NCBI RefSeq assembly: GCF_900087015.1
Contig: NZ_FLKP01000002.1
Span: 1-64,000, forward strand
DNA: 64,000 nt
Direction: 5' to 3'
Source: Christensenella timonensis
GTDB taxonomy: Bacteria; Bacillota; Clostridia; Christensenellales; Christensenellaceae
Shown: in pieces, positions 12,413 through 22,003 of the stretch
How the letters are laid out: each line of letters starts with the position of its first letter
How positions within the stretch are numbered: the stretch's first letter is position 1
The notes under the pieces: model-generated
Database searches by the model: none
Told to the model about the DNA's origin: nothing
What the model saw: the letters and a program-made list of their open reading frames with translations, nothing else
Position numbers and translations under genes: made by a program

Positions 12413-13390
12413 TCAGCGCATGATCTCGTAGATCGCCTTTGTCACCTTATCCACCGTCGGAACGATGTTCCTCTCAAGCTCCGGGCAATACGGTACAGGG
12501 ACGTCAAGGCCGCATACACGCTTAACAGGCGCATCCAGATAATAGAACGCTTCGCTTCCCGCGATCTTTGCCGCGATCTCGCCGCCGAGGCCGCCTGTTA
12601 CAGCCGCTTCGTGTACGATCATTGCACGGGATGTTTTGATCACAGAATTGATAATCGTTTCCGTATCCATCGGGTACAGCGTACGCGGATCAATGATCTC
12701 CACGCTGATCCCATCTTTGGCAACCGCTTCTGCCGCCTGCTGCACCACCTGCAGCATCCTGCCGTAAGTCACGATCGTCAGGTCTTTGCCTTCCTGTACG
12801 ATGTGGGATTTCCCCAGCGGAAGCACGTACTCGCCTTCCGGTACGTCGCCTTTGACGCGGTACAAAAGTTTCTGTTCAAAGAACATGACCGGATTGTCGT
12901 CACGGATCGCCGCCGTTAAAAGCCCCTTGGCGTCAGCCGGTGTGGACGGCGCAACGACTTTAAGGCCCGGCACATGGCACATCCATGCTTCGAGGCTCTG
13001 GCTGTGCTGTCCCGCAGCGCCCGTACCGGAACCCTCCGGCAAACGCATGACCATCGGCACCCTTGCCTTGCCGCCGAACATATACCGCATCTTTGCGGCC
13101 TGGTTTACGATCTGGTCTGTGGCGATCGTCATAAAGTCGGAAAACATCATTTCCGCGATGGGGCGCATCCCCGTTGCCGCCGCGCCTGCCGCGCAGCCTG
13201 CGATCGCCGCTTCACTGATCGGTGTATCGCGTACGCGATCCGGCCCGAACTCGTCGAACATGCCTACGGAAACGCCGAACGCGCCGCCGTAAAGCCCAAC
13301 GTCCTCGCCCATCAGGAATACATCAGGATCCCTGCGCATTTCCTGGCTCATTGCTTCATTGATTGCTTGCGCATATGTAATTTCTCTCAT
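12413..13390 (-). CDS. 2-oxoacid (pyruvate/acetoin) dehydrogenase E1 beta subunit
   Basis: 325 residues, the beta half of the thiamine-diphosphate E1 enzyme. The start [17 protein letters not shown], the [14 protein letters not shown] segment, the [11 protein letters not shown] stretch and a C-terminal transketolase-type domain ([28 protein letters not shown]) are typical. It pairs with E1 alpha, whose stop is 18 bases upstream. The sequence does not settle whether pyruvate or acetoin is the substrate; acetoin-type systems share this exact four-gene order. Confidence 0.93.
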   Translation of the reverse strand: MREITYAQAINEAMSQEMRRDPDVFLMGEDVGLYGGAFGVSVGMFDEFGPDRVRDTPISEAAIAGCAAGAAATGMRPIAEMMFSDFMTIATDQIVNQAAKMRYMFGGKARVPMVMRLPEGSGTGAAGQHSQSLEAWMCHVPGLKVVAPSTPADAKGLLTAAIRDDNPVMFFEQKLLYRVKGDVPEGEYVLPLGKSHIVQEGKDLTIVTYGRMLQVVQQAAEAVAKDGISVEIIDPRTLYPMDTETIINSVIKTSRAMIVHEAAVTGGLGGEIAAKIAGSEAFYYLDAPVKRVCGLDVPVPYCPELERNIVPTVDKVTKAIYEIMR

Positions 13391-13408
13391 TATTTTTATC
13401 CTCCCCGC

Positions 13409-14371
13409 TTAGTCCGCGTATACGTCCTGCTCGATCGTATCAAGACCCGGGAAATCGCTCGCTTCCGCAAACGCGACCGCGTCTTCGATCTGCTGCCTGG
13501 TGTCTTTTTCGATCTCGTCGATTTCAGCCTGCGTGAAAATTTTGTTCGTGACCAGATATTTTTCAAACTTCTTGATCGCGTCCTTTTTCTTCCACGATTC
13601 GATCTCTTCTTTCGTCCTGTATACGTTCGCGTCGCTCTTGGAGTGCCCCAGGTAACGGTAAGTATCGCACACCATCAGCATCGGGCCGTTTTTCTTGACA
13701 TATTTCGCAGCCTTCAAAGTTTCCTCATACACCGCAAGTACGTCCATCCCGTCGACGTTTACGCCGGGGATGCCGTAAGCTTTCGCACGCTCCGCGATAT
13801 CCGTGATATTCATGGAATGTGCCAGCGGTACGGACATACCGTATTTATTGTTTTCACAAACGAACAGTACCGGCAGCTTCCATACAGAAGCTAAGTTGAT
13901 CGCTTCATGGAAAGAGCCTTCGTTACTCGCGCCGTCGCCGAAGAAGCAGACGACGATACGGTCGATGTTTTTCATCTTGGTCGTAAGCGCCGCGCCTGTT
14001 GCCAGCGGGATGCCGCCGCCGACGACGCCGTTCGCACCCAGGTTGCCGCGTTCGATATCCGCAATGTGCATGGAACCGCCCTTGCCCTTGCAGTAGCCCG
14101 TGACTTTGCCGCGCAGTTCCGCCATCATTTTATTGAGGTCGATCCCCTTGGAGATGCAGTGACCGTGTCCGCGGTGTGTGCTCTCGATGAGGTCTTCCGG
14201 ATTAAGTGCACAGCATACGCCTGTCGCTACAGCCTCTTCGCCGATGTACAGGTGCGTCGTCCCATGAACCATGCCCATGGAAAAGAAATAGCTTACTTTT
14301 TCTTCAAACCGTCTGGTAAGCAGCATCTTTTCGAGCATTTCCTGATACTTTGCCTTACTGATCTTTGCCAT
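13409..14371 (-). CDS. 2-oxoacid (pyruvate/acetoin) dehydrogenase E1 alpha subunit
   Basis: 320 residues. The thiamine diphosphate binding motif is GDGASNEGSFHEAINLA followed by ENNKYG. STHRGHGHCISKG and the CKGKGGSMHIAD loop are conserved among E1 alpha proteins of the pyruvate/acetoin class. The enzyme decarboxylates the 2-oxoacid and loads the lipoyl domain. First gene of the operon; a promoter candidate is at 14458-14486. The short length and lack of an N-terminal extension fit the acetoin dehydrogenase alpha (AcoA) group. Confidence 0.93.
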   Translation of the reverse strand: MAKISKAKYQEMLEKMLLTRRFEEKVSYFFSMGMVHGTTHLYIGEEAVATGVCCALNPEDLIESTHRGHGHCISKGIDLNKMMAELRGKVTGYCKGKGGSMHIADIERGNLGANGVVGGGIPLATGAALTTKMKNIDRIVVCFFGDGASNEGSFHEAINLASVWKLPVLFVCENNKYGMSVPLAHSMNITDIAERAKAYGIPGVNVDGMDVLAVYEETLKAAKYVKKNGPMLMVCDTYRYLGHSKSDANVYRTKEEIESWKKKDAIKKFEKYLVTNKIFTQAEIDEIEKDTRQQIEDAVAFAEASDFPGLDTIEQDVYAD

Positions 14372-14403
14372 CTTTCATCATCCTTCTACTTTTCATATAT
14401 TTA

Positions 14404-14413
14404 GCACATGTGC
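14404..14413. promoter_or_regulatory. Palindrome GCACATGTGC in the dehydrogenase leader
   Basis: A perfect 10-bp palindrome about 35 bases before the E1 alpha start, downstream of the promoter. It shares the CACA..TGTG core with the dyad at 14500-14511, so the two may be operators of one regulator. This is a pattern observation only. Confidence 0.3.
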
Positions 14414-14457
14414 CTCATTTAAAAAAACGCAGGCATTTGCTATTTATCACTACTACC

Positions 14458-14486
14458 ATTCTATATCACTTCACCTAATCCTGCAA
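14458..14486 (-). promoter_or_regulatory. Promoter of the dehydrogenase operon
   Basis: On the minus strand TTGCAG (14481-14486), 17 bases, TAGAAT (14458-14463). Confidence 0.55.
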
Positions 14487-14499
14487 TTCCCAAATACGC

Positions 14500-14511
14500 T
14501 CACATATGTGA
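14500..14511. promoter_or_regulatory. Palindrome TCACATATGTGA upstream of the dehydrogenase promoter
   Basis: A perfect 12-bp palindrome 13 bases upstream of the -35 element, a position suited to an activator. The binding protein is unknown. Confidence 0.35.
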
Positions 14512-14548
14512 ATTTTTCTCCGGCTTTACCGGGAACAAGCTGCTGCAA

Positions 14549-14577
14549 TAAAAAAGGACAGGCCACAAAGCCCGTCC
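14549..14577 (-). terminator. Terminator after addA
   Basis: Stem arms 14556-14563 and 14570-14577 (GGACGGGC / GCCTGTCC on the minus strand) are followed by T6. It ends addBA transcription before the dehydrogenase promoter. Confidence 0.85.
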
Positions 14578-14597
14578 CCCTTACAGGTTGTTCTTGC

Positions 14598-17500
14598 CTA
14601 CACCGGGATACATTGCATGACCCTCATAAAGTACAGGTAGCGTTCCTTTACAGGGATTTTGCTGATCTCCTCCAGGGCGCGGGTATAAAGGTCGAGCTGT
14701 ACCGCGTAGCCCTGCGCCGCTTTTTCCACGGCCTGCTCGCTTACGCGGTCTGTTTTATAGTCCACCAATACCCACTTTCCATCCTCTAAAAACGCCAAAT
14801 CAAGGATTCCCTGCACCAGCATTTCTTCCTCCCCCTCAAAACCGATGCTTTGCGCCCCGGCCTGCAGGTTGAAGCTTTGCTCGCGCAGCACGCGCGGCGA
14901 CGACCGTATCCGTTCATAAAGCGGCGTACGCAAAAACGCTTCCGCCATCTCGCGGTTTTTGAGGATCGCGTCCCGCTCGTCCGCGGTGATGATATTGCGC
15001 GCAAGCATGTCTTCGGCAGCCGCGCCCAGTTCCTGTCCCTTTGTGAGGCGTTCCATCACGCTATGGATAAGCGTCCCCAGCCGCGCGCCTGTGATTTCTT
15101 CCGTTTCTTCCGCCTGCGGCCGCAGGAACGCCCGCAGCTTTTGCCCTTGCGCCTGCTTGACTGCACTCACCGATACCTTGGCCGGAACGGCTTTGTGCGC
15201 GGGAATACTGATCAGCTCCTTTGGCTGCGCCCCATCGAGCAGCGCCCGCTTGAACGCCGGGTAATCGAACCCTTCGCTTTCCCGTCCTTTTTCCCCGCCG
15301 CCGGCAAAAAGCGATACAGGGATCTTACCGTGTCCCGCATTGGCCGCCATCACCCAGTCGAGCATACATTTTGCATCCTGGAAATTACCTGTCCGGCGCA
15401 TCAGCTCCCATGCTGCCGCCTGCTTATCAAAATCGGTAGTGCTGCCCGCCAGAAAGAGCCTCTCCTTCGCGCGCGTCATTGCCACATAGAGGATGCGCAG
15501 TTCCTCGGATTTATATTCGCCCATCAGGCGTTCCTTTGCCAGCAGCGTTTCGAGCGTATCGCGCCGCAGCAGGCTTTCTTCATCCACATATTTGGCCACG
15601 ATACCGTATTCCGAATGCAGCAAAATACTTTTATTCAGCTCCTGCGGCCGCAACGCCGCTTCCATGCGGGCGATGTAGACCACCGGGAACTCAAGCCCTT
15701 TGGAGCCGTGGATCGTCATAATGCGCACACAATCCGCATCGGCGCCCTGCACCCCCGTACAGATATAAGCGCCGTCCCTCTTTTTGATATCCGCAAGCGC
15801 GCGCAGCAGCAGGTAAAGGCTGCCGCCTACTGACTGCGCCGTCTGCACGGCCATCTCCATGAAGCGTACAAAAACGTTCCGCTTGGCTGCCCCGCCCGGC
15901 GTGCAGGCCACATATGCCTCAAAATCATATTCCCGCTCCGCCCGCAGCAGGAATTCACCGAGGGACAGGGACTGTGCGTACACCCGCAGTTTTTTCAATT
16001 TCCCGTAGAAAGTCCGCAAGCGTCCGCCGAGCGCGTCCTCTTTTTGGGCGTACGCCTCCGCCGCCTCATAAAAAGGAATCCCCCGCTCGTTTTTCAAAAG
16101 CCGTATCTGGGCAAAATCTTCTTCGTCGAAGGCGCCGATATAAGAGCGCATGACCGACAAAAGCGGGACGTCCTGCCGGGTATTGTCCACAAGCCGCAGC
16201 AGGTTGACGAACAATTCGATCTCCCTTAAATCCTGCGCCTGTTCCATGTCGACTACGCAGGGGATGCCCCTGTTGCGCAGTTCGTTTTTGAGCACATTCA
16301 AAAATTCGCTGCGCGAACGCAGGAGTATGGCTATATCCCCATAGCGGATGGGCCGCGGCTTTCCCGTGCGCGCGTCGCCCACCGTTTCCCCGCGCTGCTT
16401 TTCGATGCTGTCCGCAATCATCGCCGCCTGCCGCGCATCCTTTTCGCCGGCAGCCGCTTCACACAGCAATATCTCCGCGTGCCCGCCTTCTATATTGCAC
16501 AGCAAAGACTCCCCTTCGTCGTACACGATCTCCCCAGTCCGTTCGCTCATCACGCTGTCCATCACAAAGTTGACCGTTTCGATCACGCTGCGGCTGCTGC
16601 GGAAATTGTCGTTCATGAGGATGATCTCATTTTCCCGCGTTTCCGTTTTGAATTCCTGCGCCTTCTGCTTGAAGATCATCGGATCCGCCAGGCGGAATTT
16701 ATAGATGCTCTGCTTGATGTCCCCAACCATGAAAAGGCTGCCGCCCGTACTCACCGCCTTGATGACTTCCTCCTGTACAGGATTGGTATCCTGGTATTCG
16801 TCCACGAATACATGTGCGTACTGCTGCGCGTAAAAGCGCCGCACGCCTTCGTCGTTTAACGCACGCAGCGCGAAATGCTGCAGGTCTTCATAATCGAGGA
16901 CATTGCGCTCCTCTTTTTTTTCCGTATACCGCTCCGCAAAATCCCGCGCCAAGGAAACCAGCGCCGCCACGTCGCGCTGCGTATGCGCCAGTTCTTCCTT
17001 CGCCGTTTCCTCGAAGCGCATATCGTTCTTGTCCTGGAGTACGTTTTTCAAATGCGCGCGCGCGGTTTTATAAAGCAGCCCGATCTTTTCCTTGTGTTCT
17101 TCGCACAACTTGCGCTTACACGCCGGGAGCGTACTGCCCGCAAAGCGCCCCGCCATCCCTGCAAAACCATCCCTTTTTACGCAGCCGATCATCTCTGCGA
17201 GCAAGGCGGCGCATTCCTCGTCTTTTTTCTGCTGCCCGGCGTCGAACCCGGACGAAATATCTGCCGCCAGCTCCATCAGCTGCCTGGCTTCCCGCAGCTT
17301 CAAGAGCATCCCGTGCTCGTATTCACGTTTCAAAAAAGCGATGTAATCTTCTCCCTTTTCAAGGGAAGCTTCCGCCCACCCGAACGGATCCGGCTTGCTC
17401 ATGATGTAATTGTAAAGGTCAAAAACATATTCTGTCAGCCGCGCATCGTTTGCGCGCGTCGTATAACGCGCCACCAGGCGCAGGAAATCCCCATCCTGCT

Positions 17501-17924
17501 CTTCATAGCGGTCGTCGAACAGCTCGCGTACCGCCTCCGTGCGCAGCCGGCCCGCTTCATTCTGGTCGCAGATCCTGAAATTCGGCGAGATCCCCAGCAG
17601 GGCGTAATTCTGCCGTACCGCCTTGCCGCAAAACGAATGGAAGGTGGAAATATCGGCCAGGGAAACAAATTCCGCCTGCTGGCAAAGGCGCGCATCGCTC
17701 CCGGCAGCCCCTGCGATCTCACGCGAAATACGCTGCCGCATTTCTGCCGCCGCCGCGTTTGTGAATGTCATGATCAGCATATTGCGGATATCGCATCCGT
17801 CAAGTACCAGCCGCGCCACCCGCTTTGCGAGGACGCTTGTCTTCCCGCTGCCTGCCGCTGCCGATACCAGGACGCTTTTTTCGTCCGTGCCGATCGCCCT
17901 TTGCTGTTTCCTGGTAAACTGCAT
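14598..17924 (-). CDS. addA: ATP-dependent helicase/nuclease subunit A
   Basis: 1108 residues. This is the UvrD-like 3'-5' helicase and one of two nucleases of AddAB, which processes double-strand breaks for recombination. Walker A is AAAGSGKT (22-29), the helicase motif II region is VDEYQDTNP, and later motifs include TIHGSKGLEFP and YVAMTRAKERLF. The RecB-type nuclease domain at the C-terminus has GTLIHSVMERL, a DLAF segment and the catalytic VDYKTDR. Its start overlaps the addB stop by one base (TAATG), indicating translational coupling. Confidence 0.95.
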   Translation of the reverse strand: MQFTRKQQRAIGTDEKSVLVSAAAGSGKTSVLAKRVARLVLDGCDIRNMLIMTFTNAAAAEMRQRISREIAGAAGSDARLCQQAEFVSLADISTFHSFCGKAVRQNYALLGISPNFRICDQNEAGRLRTEAVRELFDDRYEEQDGDFLRLVARYTTRANDARLTEYVFDLYNYIMSKPDPFGWAEASLEKGEDYIAFLKREYEHGMLLKLREARQLMELAADISSGFDAGQQKKDEECAALLAEMIGCVKRDGFAGMAGRFAGSTLPACKRKLCEEHKEKIGLLYKTARAHLKNVLQDKNDMRFEETAKEELAHTQRDVAALVSLARDFAERYTEKKEERNVLDYEDLQHFALRALNDEGVRRFYAQQYAHVFVDEYQDTNPVQEEVIKAVSTGGSLFMVGDIKQSIYKFRLADPMIFKQKAQEFKTETRENEIILMNDNFRSSRSVIETVNFVMDSVMSERTGEIVYDEGESLLCNIEGGHAEILLCEAAAGEKDARQAAMIADSIEKQRGETVGDARTGKPRPIRYGDIAILLRSRSEFLNVLKNELRNRGIPCVVDMEQAQDLREIELFVNLLRLVDNTRQDVPLLSVMRSYIGAFDEEDFAQIRLLKNERGIPFYEAAEAYAQKEDALGGRLRTFYGKLKKLRVYAQSLSLGEFLLRAEREYDFEAYVACTPGGAAKRNVFVRFMEMAVQTAQSVGGSLYLLLRALADIKKRDGAYICTGVQGADADCVRIMTIHGSKGLEFPVVYIARMEAALRPQELNKSILLHSEYGIVAKYVDEESLLRRDTLETLLAKERLMGEYKSEELRILYVAMTRAKERLFLAGSTTDFDKQAAAWELMRRTGNFQDAKCMLDWVMAANAGHGKIPVSLFAGGGEKGRESEGFDYPAFKRALLDGAQPKELISIPAHKAVPAKVSVSAVKQAQGQKLRAFLRPQAEETEEITGARLGTLIHSVMERLTKGQELGAAAEDMLARNIITADERDAILKNREMAEAFLRTPLYERIRSSPRVLREQSFNLQAGAQSIGFEGEEEMLVQGILDLAFLEDGKWVLVDYKTDRVSEQAVEKAAQGYAVQLDLYTRALEEISKIPVKERYLYFMRVMQCIPV

Positions 17925-20900
17925 TATCCTTCCCGCCGTATCCTGTCCATCGTCTGTTCTTTATCTTCTTCCGGAAGAACGCGCGGCGCATTGCCCGCAT
18001 ATCCTTCGTCAAACATGCACACGCTTACAAAATCGCAGTAATCGCATCCTTTGCTTGCCTTATAGGAATATGGACGGATCGCCGTATCGCCTTCCCTGAT
18101 CTTTTGCGCTGCATCCGCGATCAGCCTTTTTGCAAATTCCAGCAAGGTGCCGATCTCCTCCTGCCCATACTGCCGCCGCCGCGCATTTGCGTCAAAGCTC
18201 CCGTCGCGCAGCACGCGCAAACGCAGCGAGAACAAACCATTGCCCGCCGTACCGAAAAGCTTTGCCGCCCTTTCCTCATCCACGCCGCAAATCCCCGCCA
18301 TGCGGTAGGCTGCCGGTATATCGCCGTCCGCCTCCGTAAATTCCGGCAGGTGGATGTTGAAATAGTTCGCACCCGCAAAGCGCGCATCTTCTCCCAACAG
18401 CGCCAGCACCGCCATGATGTAGATCACCAGCTGCAGTGAAACGCCGCCCGCGAAGCGCCCTAAATCAAAGTCGTGCTCTCCCGTCTTATAGTCGACGATA
18501 TCAAAGTATTGCGCGCCCTCAAGCTCCGCCGTATCGATCCTGTCGATCTTGCCGTCTATCTTGATCCCATCCCCGAAGTCCTGCGAAAACCAGCATTCGC
18601 TTTCCTGCGGGACAAGCATGCCCTCGCGCGCCTGGGTACGGATCGCCACCGCCGCCAGGCGCACCTCGCGTTCCACAGCATGCAGCACGTTTTCATTGTG
18701 CCTGTTGAGCGTGAATTTTGCCTGCATTTCCCGCGCGTCCCGCACGCACTGGTCGATCAGCCGCGAAAATTCCTGCTCCGGGATCTGCGTCCATCCCTGC
18801 TCCGTCCGCCCGACCTCTTTTTGCAGGTTGTCTAAAATATCGTGCGCAAAATTACCCACATCCATGGGGTTGATCGTATATTCCTGCGGTACGTCCGTCT
18901 TCAGTCCATATTGCATAAAATGCTTATACGGACATTCGTAATATTTTTCCAGCCTGCTCGCATTCCCCCGTATTTCACCGTAAAGCGCCTGCGCCGACGC
19001 AGCCTTAAGCTGCATGGGCCGGTTCTTGCTGGCTATCCCGCGTTCTATCGCGCGCAGTTTGTCCTGGTATTCGCCATCCCCCAGCACCGCTGCCAGCCGG
19101 CTGCCATCGTACGGTATATCGATCCCATCCGCCAAATTACGCAGCACCTGCGTTGCCTCCACGTATGCGTTTGTCTTCAAAAGATATGCGCTGTCCGCCG
19201 CCCGGCCTTGCTTGACGCTGCCAAACAGGTCGAGGATGCGCTGCGCCACAGGGGATAGCTTGCTTTTCCCGTCGTCTACCAAGCTCACAAATATTTTTTC
19301 CGACGGTTTGGTCAGTGCTTTTAAGATCGCCAGTTTTTGCTTTTCCACATTGCCGGTAAAGCTAAGCCCCGCGAGCTGGGAAAGCATCAGTTCCCGCTCG
19401 TAGTCCGCAAGGATATCCGAGCTTTGCGTATAGTTGGGTAAAATTCCCTCGTTCGCACCTACCAAAAACAGCGCCCGGATATCACCTAAGCGGATATAGG
19501 AAATCTCCCCTACGGCGACCTCGTCCGCGCCCGGCGGGATCACATTTACCTTCTGTGCGCCGAAGCCCGTTTCAAGCAGCGCTTTCAATTGTTGCCTGGT
19601 GATTTGCGCATCCCGCAATATCTCCCGCGCTTCCTTTAGGATATGCGTCGTTTTCTCAAATACCTGCATGCCGAATGCAGCGCTCTCCAAAAGCCCCGCC
19701 TTTTCCGCCGACGCAATGTGTGCCGCCAGCTTGTTTTCGGCGTTCGTTCGCTCCATATACTGCGTCAGGCATGCAATCAGCATCCCTGCCGTTTTTGCCC
19801 CCGCCGCACCCTCGCGCAGCATCTCGATCGGTTCCATCAGCTTTGTGCGCGCTTTTTCCGCCAGGGGGTCGGAAAACGGCTTCAAAAACGCGAATCCGTC
19901 ACGGATATGCGTATAGGCGTAATTGTGCAGCCGCTCCGCTTCGCCGGGCGTGATACCCGCAAGCCCCGTCTTCGCATGCGCAAGCAGCGTATCTTTTTTC
20001 ATCCGCCCCTGCGACAGCTCCAGCGCGCTCAATAAATATGTGGCGAACACACTGTCAAGAAGCGTCCGTTTTTCACCCGCAAAGCAGGGAATCCCCGCTT
20101 CGCCGAATATCTTCTGTATCAACGGCGCATAAGCCTCCATGCTGCCGCATACCACCGCTACATCCCGGAACGCATACCCGCGTTTTTCTTTCAAATAAGC
20201 GATCTGCGCCGCCACTGCGCGCACTTCTTCCTCGCGGTCGGCAGCATATGTCATGCTGATATCGCGTGCCGCGCCGGCTTTTACAAAAGGATGTGCATAC
20301 AGGTTCTTTTCGATGTGCAGGATGTCGGCCGATGCATCCCTGTCCTGTGTAACGATGGACGTTTTGAGGCCCGCCTCCATCGCGCTGCCCAAAAACTTGT
20401 CGCGGTTTTCGTTGCATATTTCGTAAACCTGCGCGTCCGGCGCACTGCTGTCTGCATAATAAAACGACATGACCGTTTCTTCCGCCGCCTCCATGAGCGC
20501 TTTGAAAAACCGCACCGTCTGGGCATTGTAAATATCGAATCCGTGGATAAAGAGATGCGCCCCATGCAAAAATTCCGCCTGCGGGATATGCTCGATCACC
20601 AGGTTGATCTTATCCTCCGTATCGTAAAGCCCTTCGCACAGGCTGTTGAATTGCTCATAAAGGTAGGCGATATCCGCAAACTTTTCCACTGTGATCCGGT
20701 TGTCCGTTTGGATCTCCCGCAGCATTTGGGGCGTGAAGTCAAGCGTCTTTAGCTCCGATACAATGCTGCCCATCATCAGCGGCAAATCACCCTTTTTCGC
20801 GCACTGGCGCAGGGCGTGCAGGTCGTTTTCGCTGCGGTCTAAAAGCAACCGCATCATCATGCTCTTGCCTGCTGCGTCGATGCCCGCGACGGCTTTTCCA

Positions 20901-21136
20901 TACGTACTCTCCAGCACGCGGTCGCAGATACGCGCGGGGCTTTGTACGCATACGCCCATCAGCCCCTTGAGCCTAAGTTTGTCGATCAGTTGTTTCTCCG
21001 TGATGTAGGTCGCCTGCGGCGGCACGACAACGAGAACGTTTGCAAGCGGGTCTTTGCAAACGAGCTTGCCAATTTTTTCGATGATCGTATCGTCGCGTTT
21101 GCTGGCTGTCCTGCCCAGCACAAACTCAATGCCCAT
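17924..21136 (-). CDS. addB: ATP-dependent helicase/nuclease subunit B
   Basis: 1070 residues, partner of AddA. The C-terminal RecB-like nuclease (VDYKTGEHD) is flanked by an iron-sulfur cluster: one cysteine in YYECPYKHF and three near the end (C1031, C1034, C1040 in GCDYCDFVSVC), the hallmark of AddB. At the N-terminus, where AddB proteins usually carry a GRxGSGKT Walker A, the sequence is VLGRTASKRDD, which is shorter and lacks the normal loop. The inactivated helicase half is expected to have a structural or recognition role. The ATG is preceded by GGGAGG. Confidence 0.92.
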   Translation of the reverse strand: MGIEFVLGRTASKRDDTIIEKIGKLVCKDPLANVLVVVPPQATYITEKQLIDKLRLKGLMGVCVQSPARICDRVLESTYGKAVAGIDAAGKSMMMRLLLDRSENDLHALRQCAKKGDLPLMMGSIVSELKTLDFTPQMLREIQTDNRITVEKFADIAYLYEQFNSLCEGLYDTEDKINLVIEHIPQAEFLHGAHLFIHGFDIYNAQTVRFFKALMEAAEETVMSFYYADSSAPDAQVYEICNENRDKFLGSAMEAGLKTSIVTQDRDASADILHIEKNLYAHPFVKAGAARDISMTYAADREEEVRAVAAQIAYLKEKRGYAFRDVAVVCGSMEAYAPLIQKIFGEAGIPCFAGEKRTLLDSVFATYLLSALELSQGRMKKDTLLAHAKTGLAGITPGEAERLHNYAYTHIRDGFAFLKPFSDPLAEKARTKLMEPIEMLREGAAGAKTAGMLIACLTQYMERTNAENKLAAHIASAEKAGLLESAAFGMQVFEKTTHILKEAREILRDAQITRQQLKALLETGFGAQKVNVIPPGADEVAVGEISYIRLGDIRALFLVGANEGILPNYTQSSDILADYERELMLSQLAGLSFTGNVEKQKLAILKALTKPSEKIFVSLVDDGKSKLSPVAQRILDLFGSVKQGRAADSAYLLKTNAYVEATQVLRNLADGIDIPYDGSRLAAVLGDGEYQDKLRAIERGIASKNRPMQLKAASAQALYGEIRGNASRLEKYYECPYKHFMQYGLKTDVPQEYTINPMDVGNFAHDILDNLQKEVGRTEQGWTQIPEQEFSRLIDQCVRDAREMQAKFTLNRHNENVLHAVEREVRLAAVAIRTQAREGMLVPQESECWFSQDFGDGIKIDGKIDRIDTAELEGAQYFDIVDYKTGEHDFDLGRFAGGVSLQLVIYIMAVLALLGEDARFAGANYFNIHLPEFTEADGDIPAAYRMAGICGVDEERAAKLFGTAGNGLFSLRLRVLRDGSFDANARRRQYGQEEIGTLLEFAKRLIADAAQKIREGDTAIRPYSYKASKGCDYCDFVSVCMFDEGYAGNAPRVLPEEDKEQTMDRIRREG

Positions 21137-21173
21137 TTTACCTCCCGGTTGTATGTATTGCCATGCTGGTTTT

Positions 21174-21182
21174 ATTATATCA
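21174..21182 (-). promoter_or_regulatory. Extended -10 promoter of addBA
   Basis: On the minus strand TGATATAAT occurs 38 bases before the addB ATG. No clear -35 is visible, consistent with an extended -10 promoter. Confidence 0.45.
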
Positions 21183-21303
21183 TATTTGTAGACAAACTTG
21201 CCGTTAATACTTGTTGCCGTCAGTCGCCGCGTTGTTTGTGTAAATAGGCATAGAACGCATGACAGGCGCGGCCATCATCCAAGAAGTATCGCCCTAAAGC
21301 AAC

Positions 21304-21332
21304 TTGACAGATTCCGCATTAAAATTTAGAGT
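21304..21332 (+). promoter_or_regulatory. Promoter upstream of the broken GNAT gene
   Basis: TTGACA (21304-21309), 17 bases, TAGAGT (21327-21332). A small inverted repeat (TTCGCC/GGCGGA) follows near 21349-21363. The rest of 21183-21303 shows no gene. Confidence 0.5.
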
Positions 21333-21403
21333 ATAAAAAATAAGAACATTCGCCTTAGGCGGATCAGGTGCACTGGACGAGTTTGAGTATTAGGGGACTG
21401 GAC

Positions 21404-21846
21404 ATGGAAATTTTTGAGGTAAAGGATCGAAATTCGTTATTGATCAGACAACTATTAAGCGTGTGGGAAAGCTCTGTAAAGGCAACGCATCACTTTTTAA
21501 CAGAGAGTGAAAGAGAGGGTATCAAGAGATATATCCCCCAAGCATTAAGGGAAATTCCCATTTAATTATTGTGAAAAACGAAAATCAGGTTCCTATGGGA
21601 TTCATGGGAATCGTAGAACAACACCTTGAAATGCTATTTATCACTCACGAAGAGAGAGAAAAAGGATTGGGAAAAAAATTGCTGCAATACGGAATGGTAA
21701 AATATGCCATTCACGATTTGGCTGTGAATAAACAAAATCCTCTTGCGAAAGGTTTCTATGAACACATGGGTTTCAAGGTTTACAAAAGAACTGATACTGA
21801 TGAACAGGGAAATCCTTATCCGCTTTTATATGTGAGCAGGCAGTAA
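21404..21846 (+). pseudogene. Frameshifted GNAT N-acetyltransferase
   Basis: Two adjacent frames encode one GNAT protein. The first, from ATG 21404, reads MEIFEVKDRNSLLIRQLL and ends at a stop just after REIPI. The second continues LIIVKNENQVPMGFMG and carries the acetyl-CoA loop EREKGLGKKLL and the C-terminal NPLAKGFYEHMGF. Adding one C to the CCC at 21557-21559 would join them into a protein of about 147 residues. The stretch is more A/T-rich than its neighbours, suggesting acquisition. A base-call error is possible. Confidence 0.75.
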
Positions 21847-21955
21847 CGCTCGATTATTGGGATTCCCGCAACAGCCCCTGCCATAAGGCGGGGCTAAGTC
21901 TCACGCCGGAGCCGCCATGCGGAACGATAGAACCCCGCTTTCGGGGGGGTCAGAT

Positions 21956-21987
21956 AAAAAAAAGGTTGCGGCACATGCCGCAACCTT
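21956..21987 (-). terminator. Terminator after the 77-residue gene
   Basis: Perfect 12-bp arms AAGGTTGCGGCA / TGCCGCAACCTT (21962-21973, 21976-21987) followed on the minus strand by T8. Confidence 0.92.
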
Positions 21988-22003
21988 GAAATTACGAGAG
22001 GAT

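Noticed and set aside
16875-18041. A 388-codon plus-strand frame opposite addA/addB
   Set aside because: It is a shadow of the real helicase genes, with Arg/Gln-rich composition and no family resemblance.
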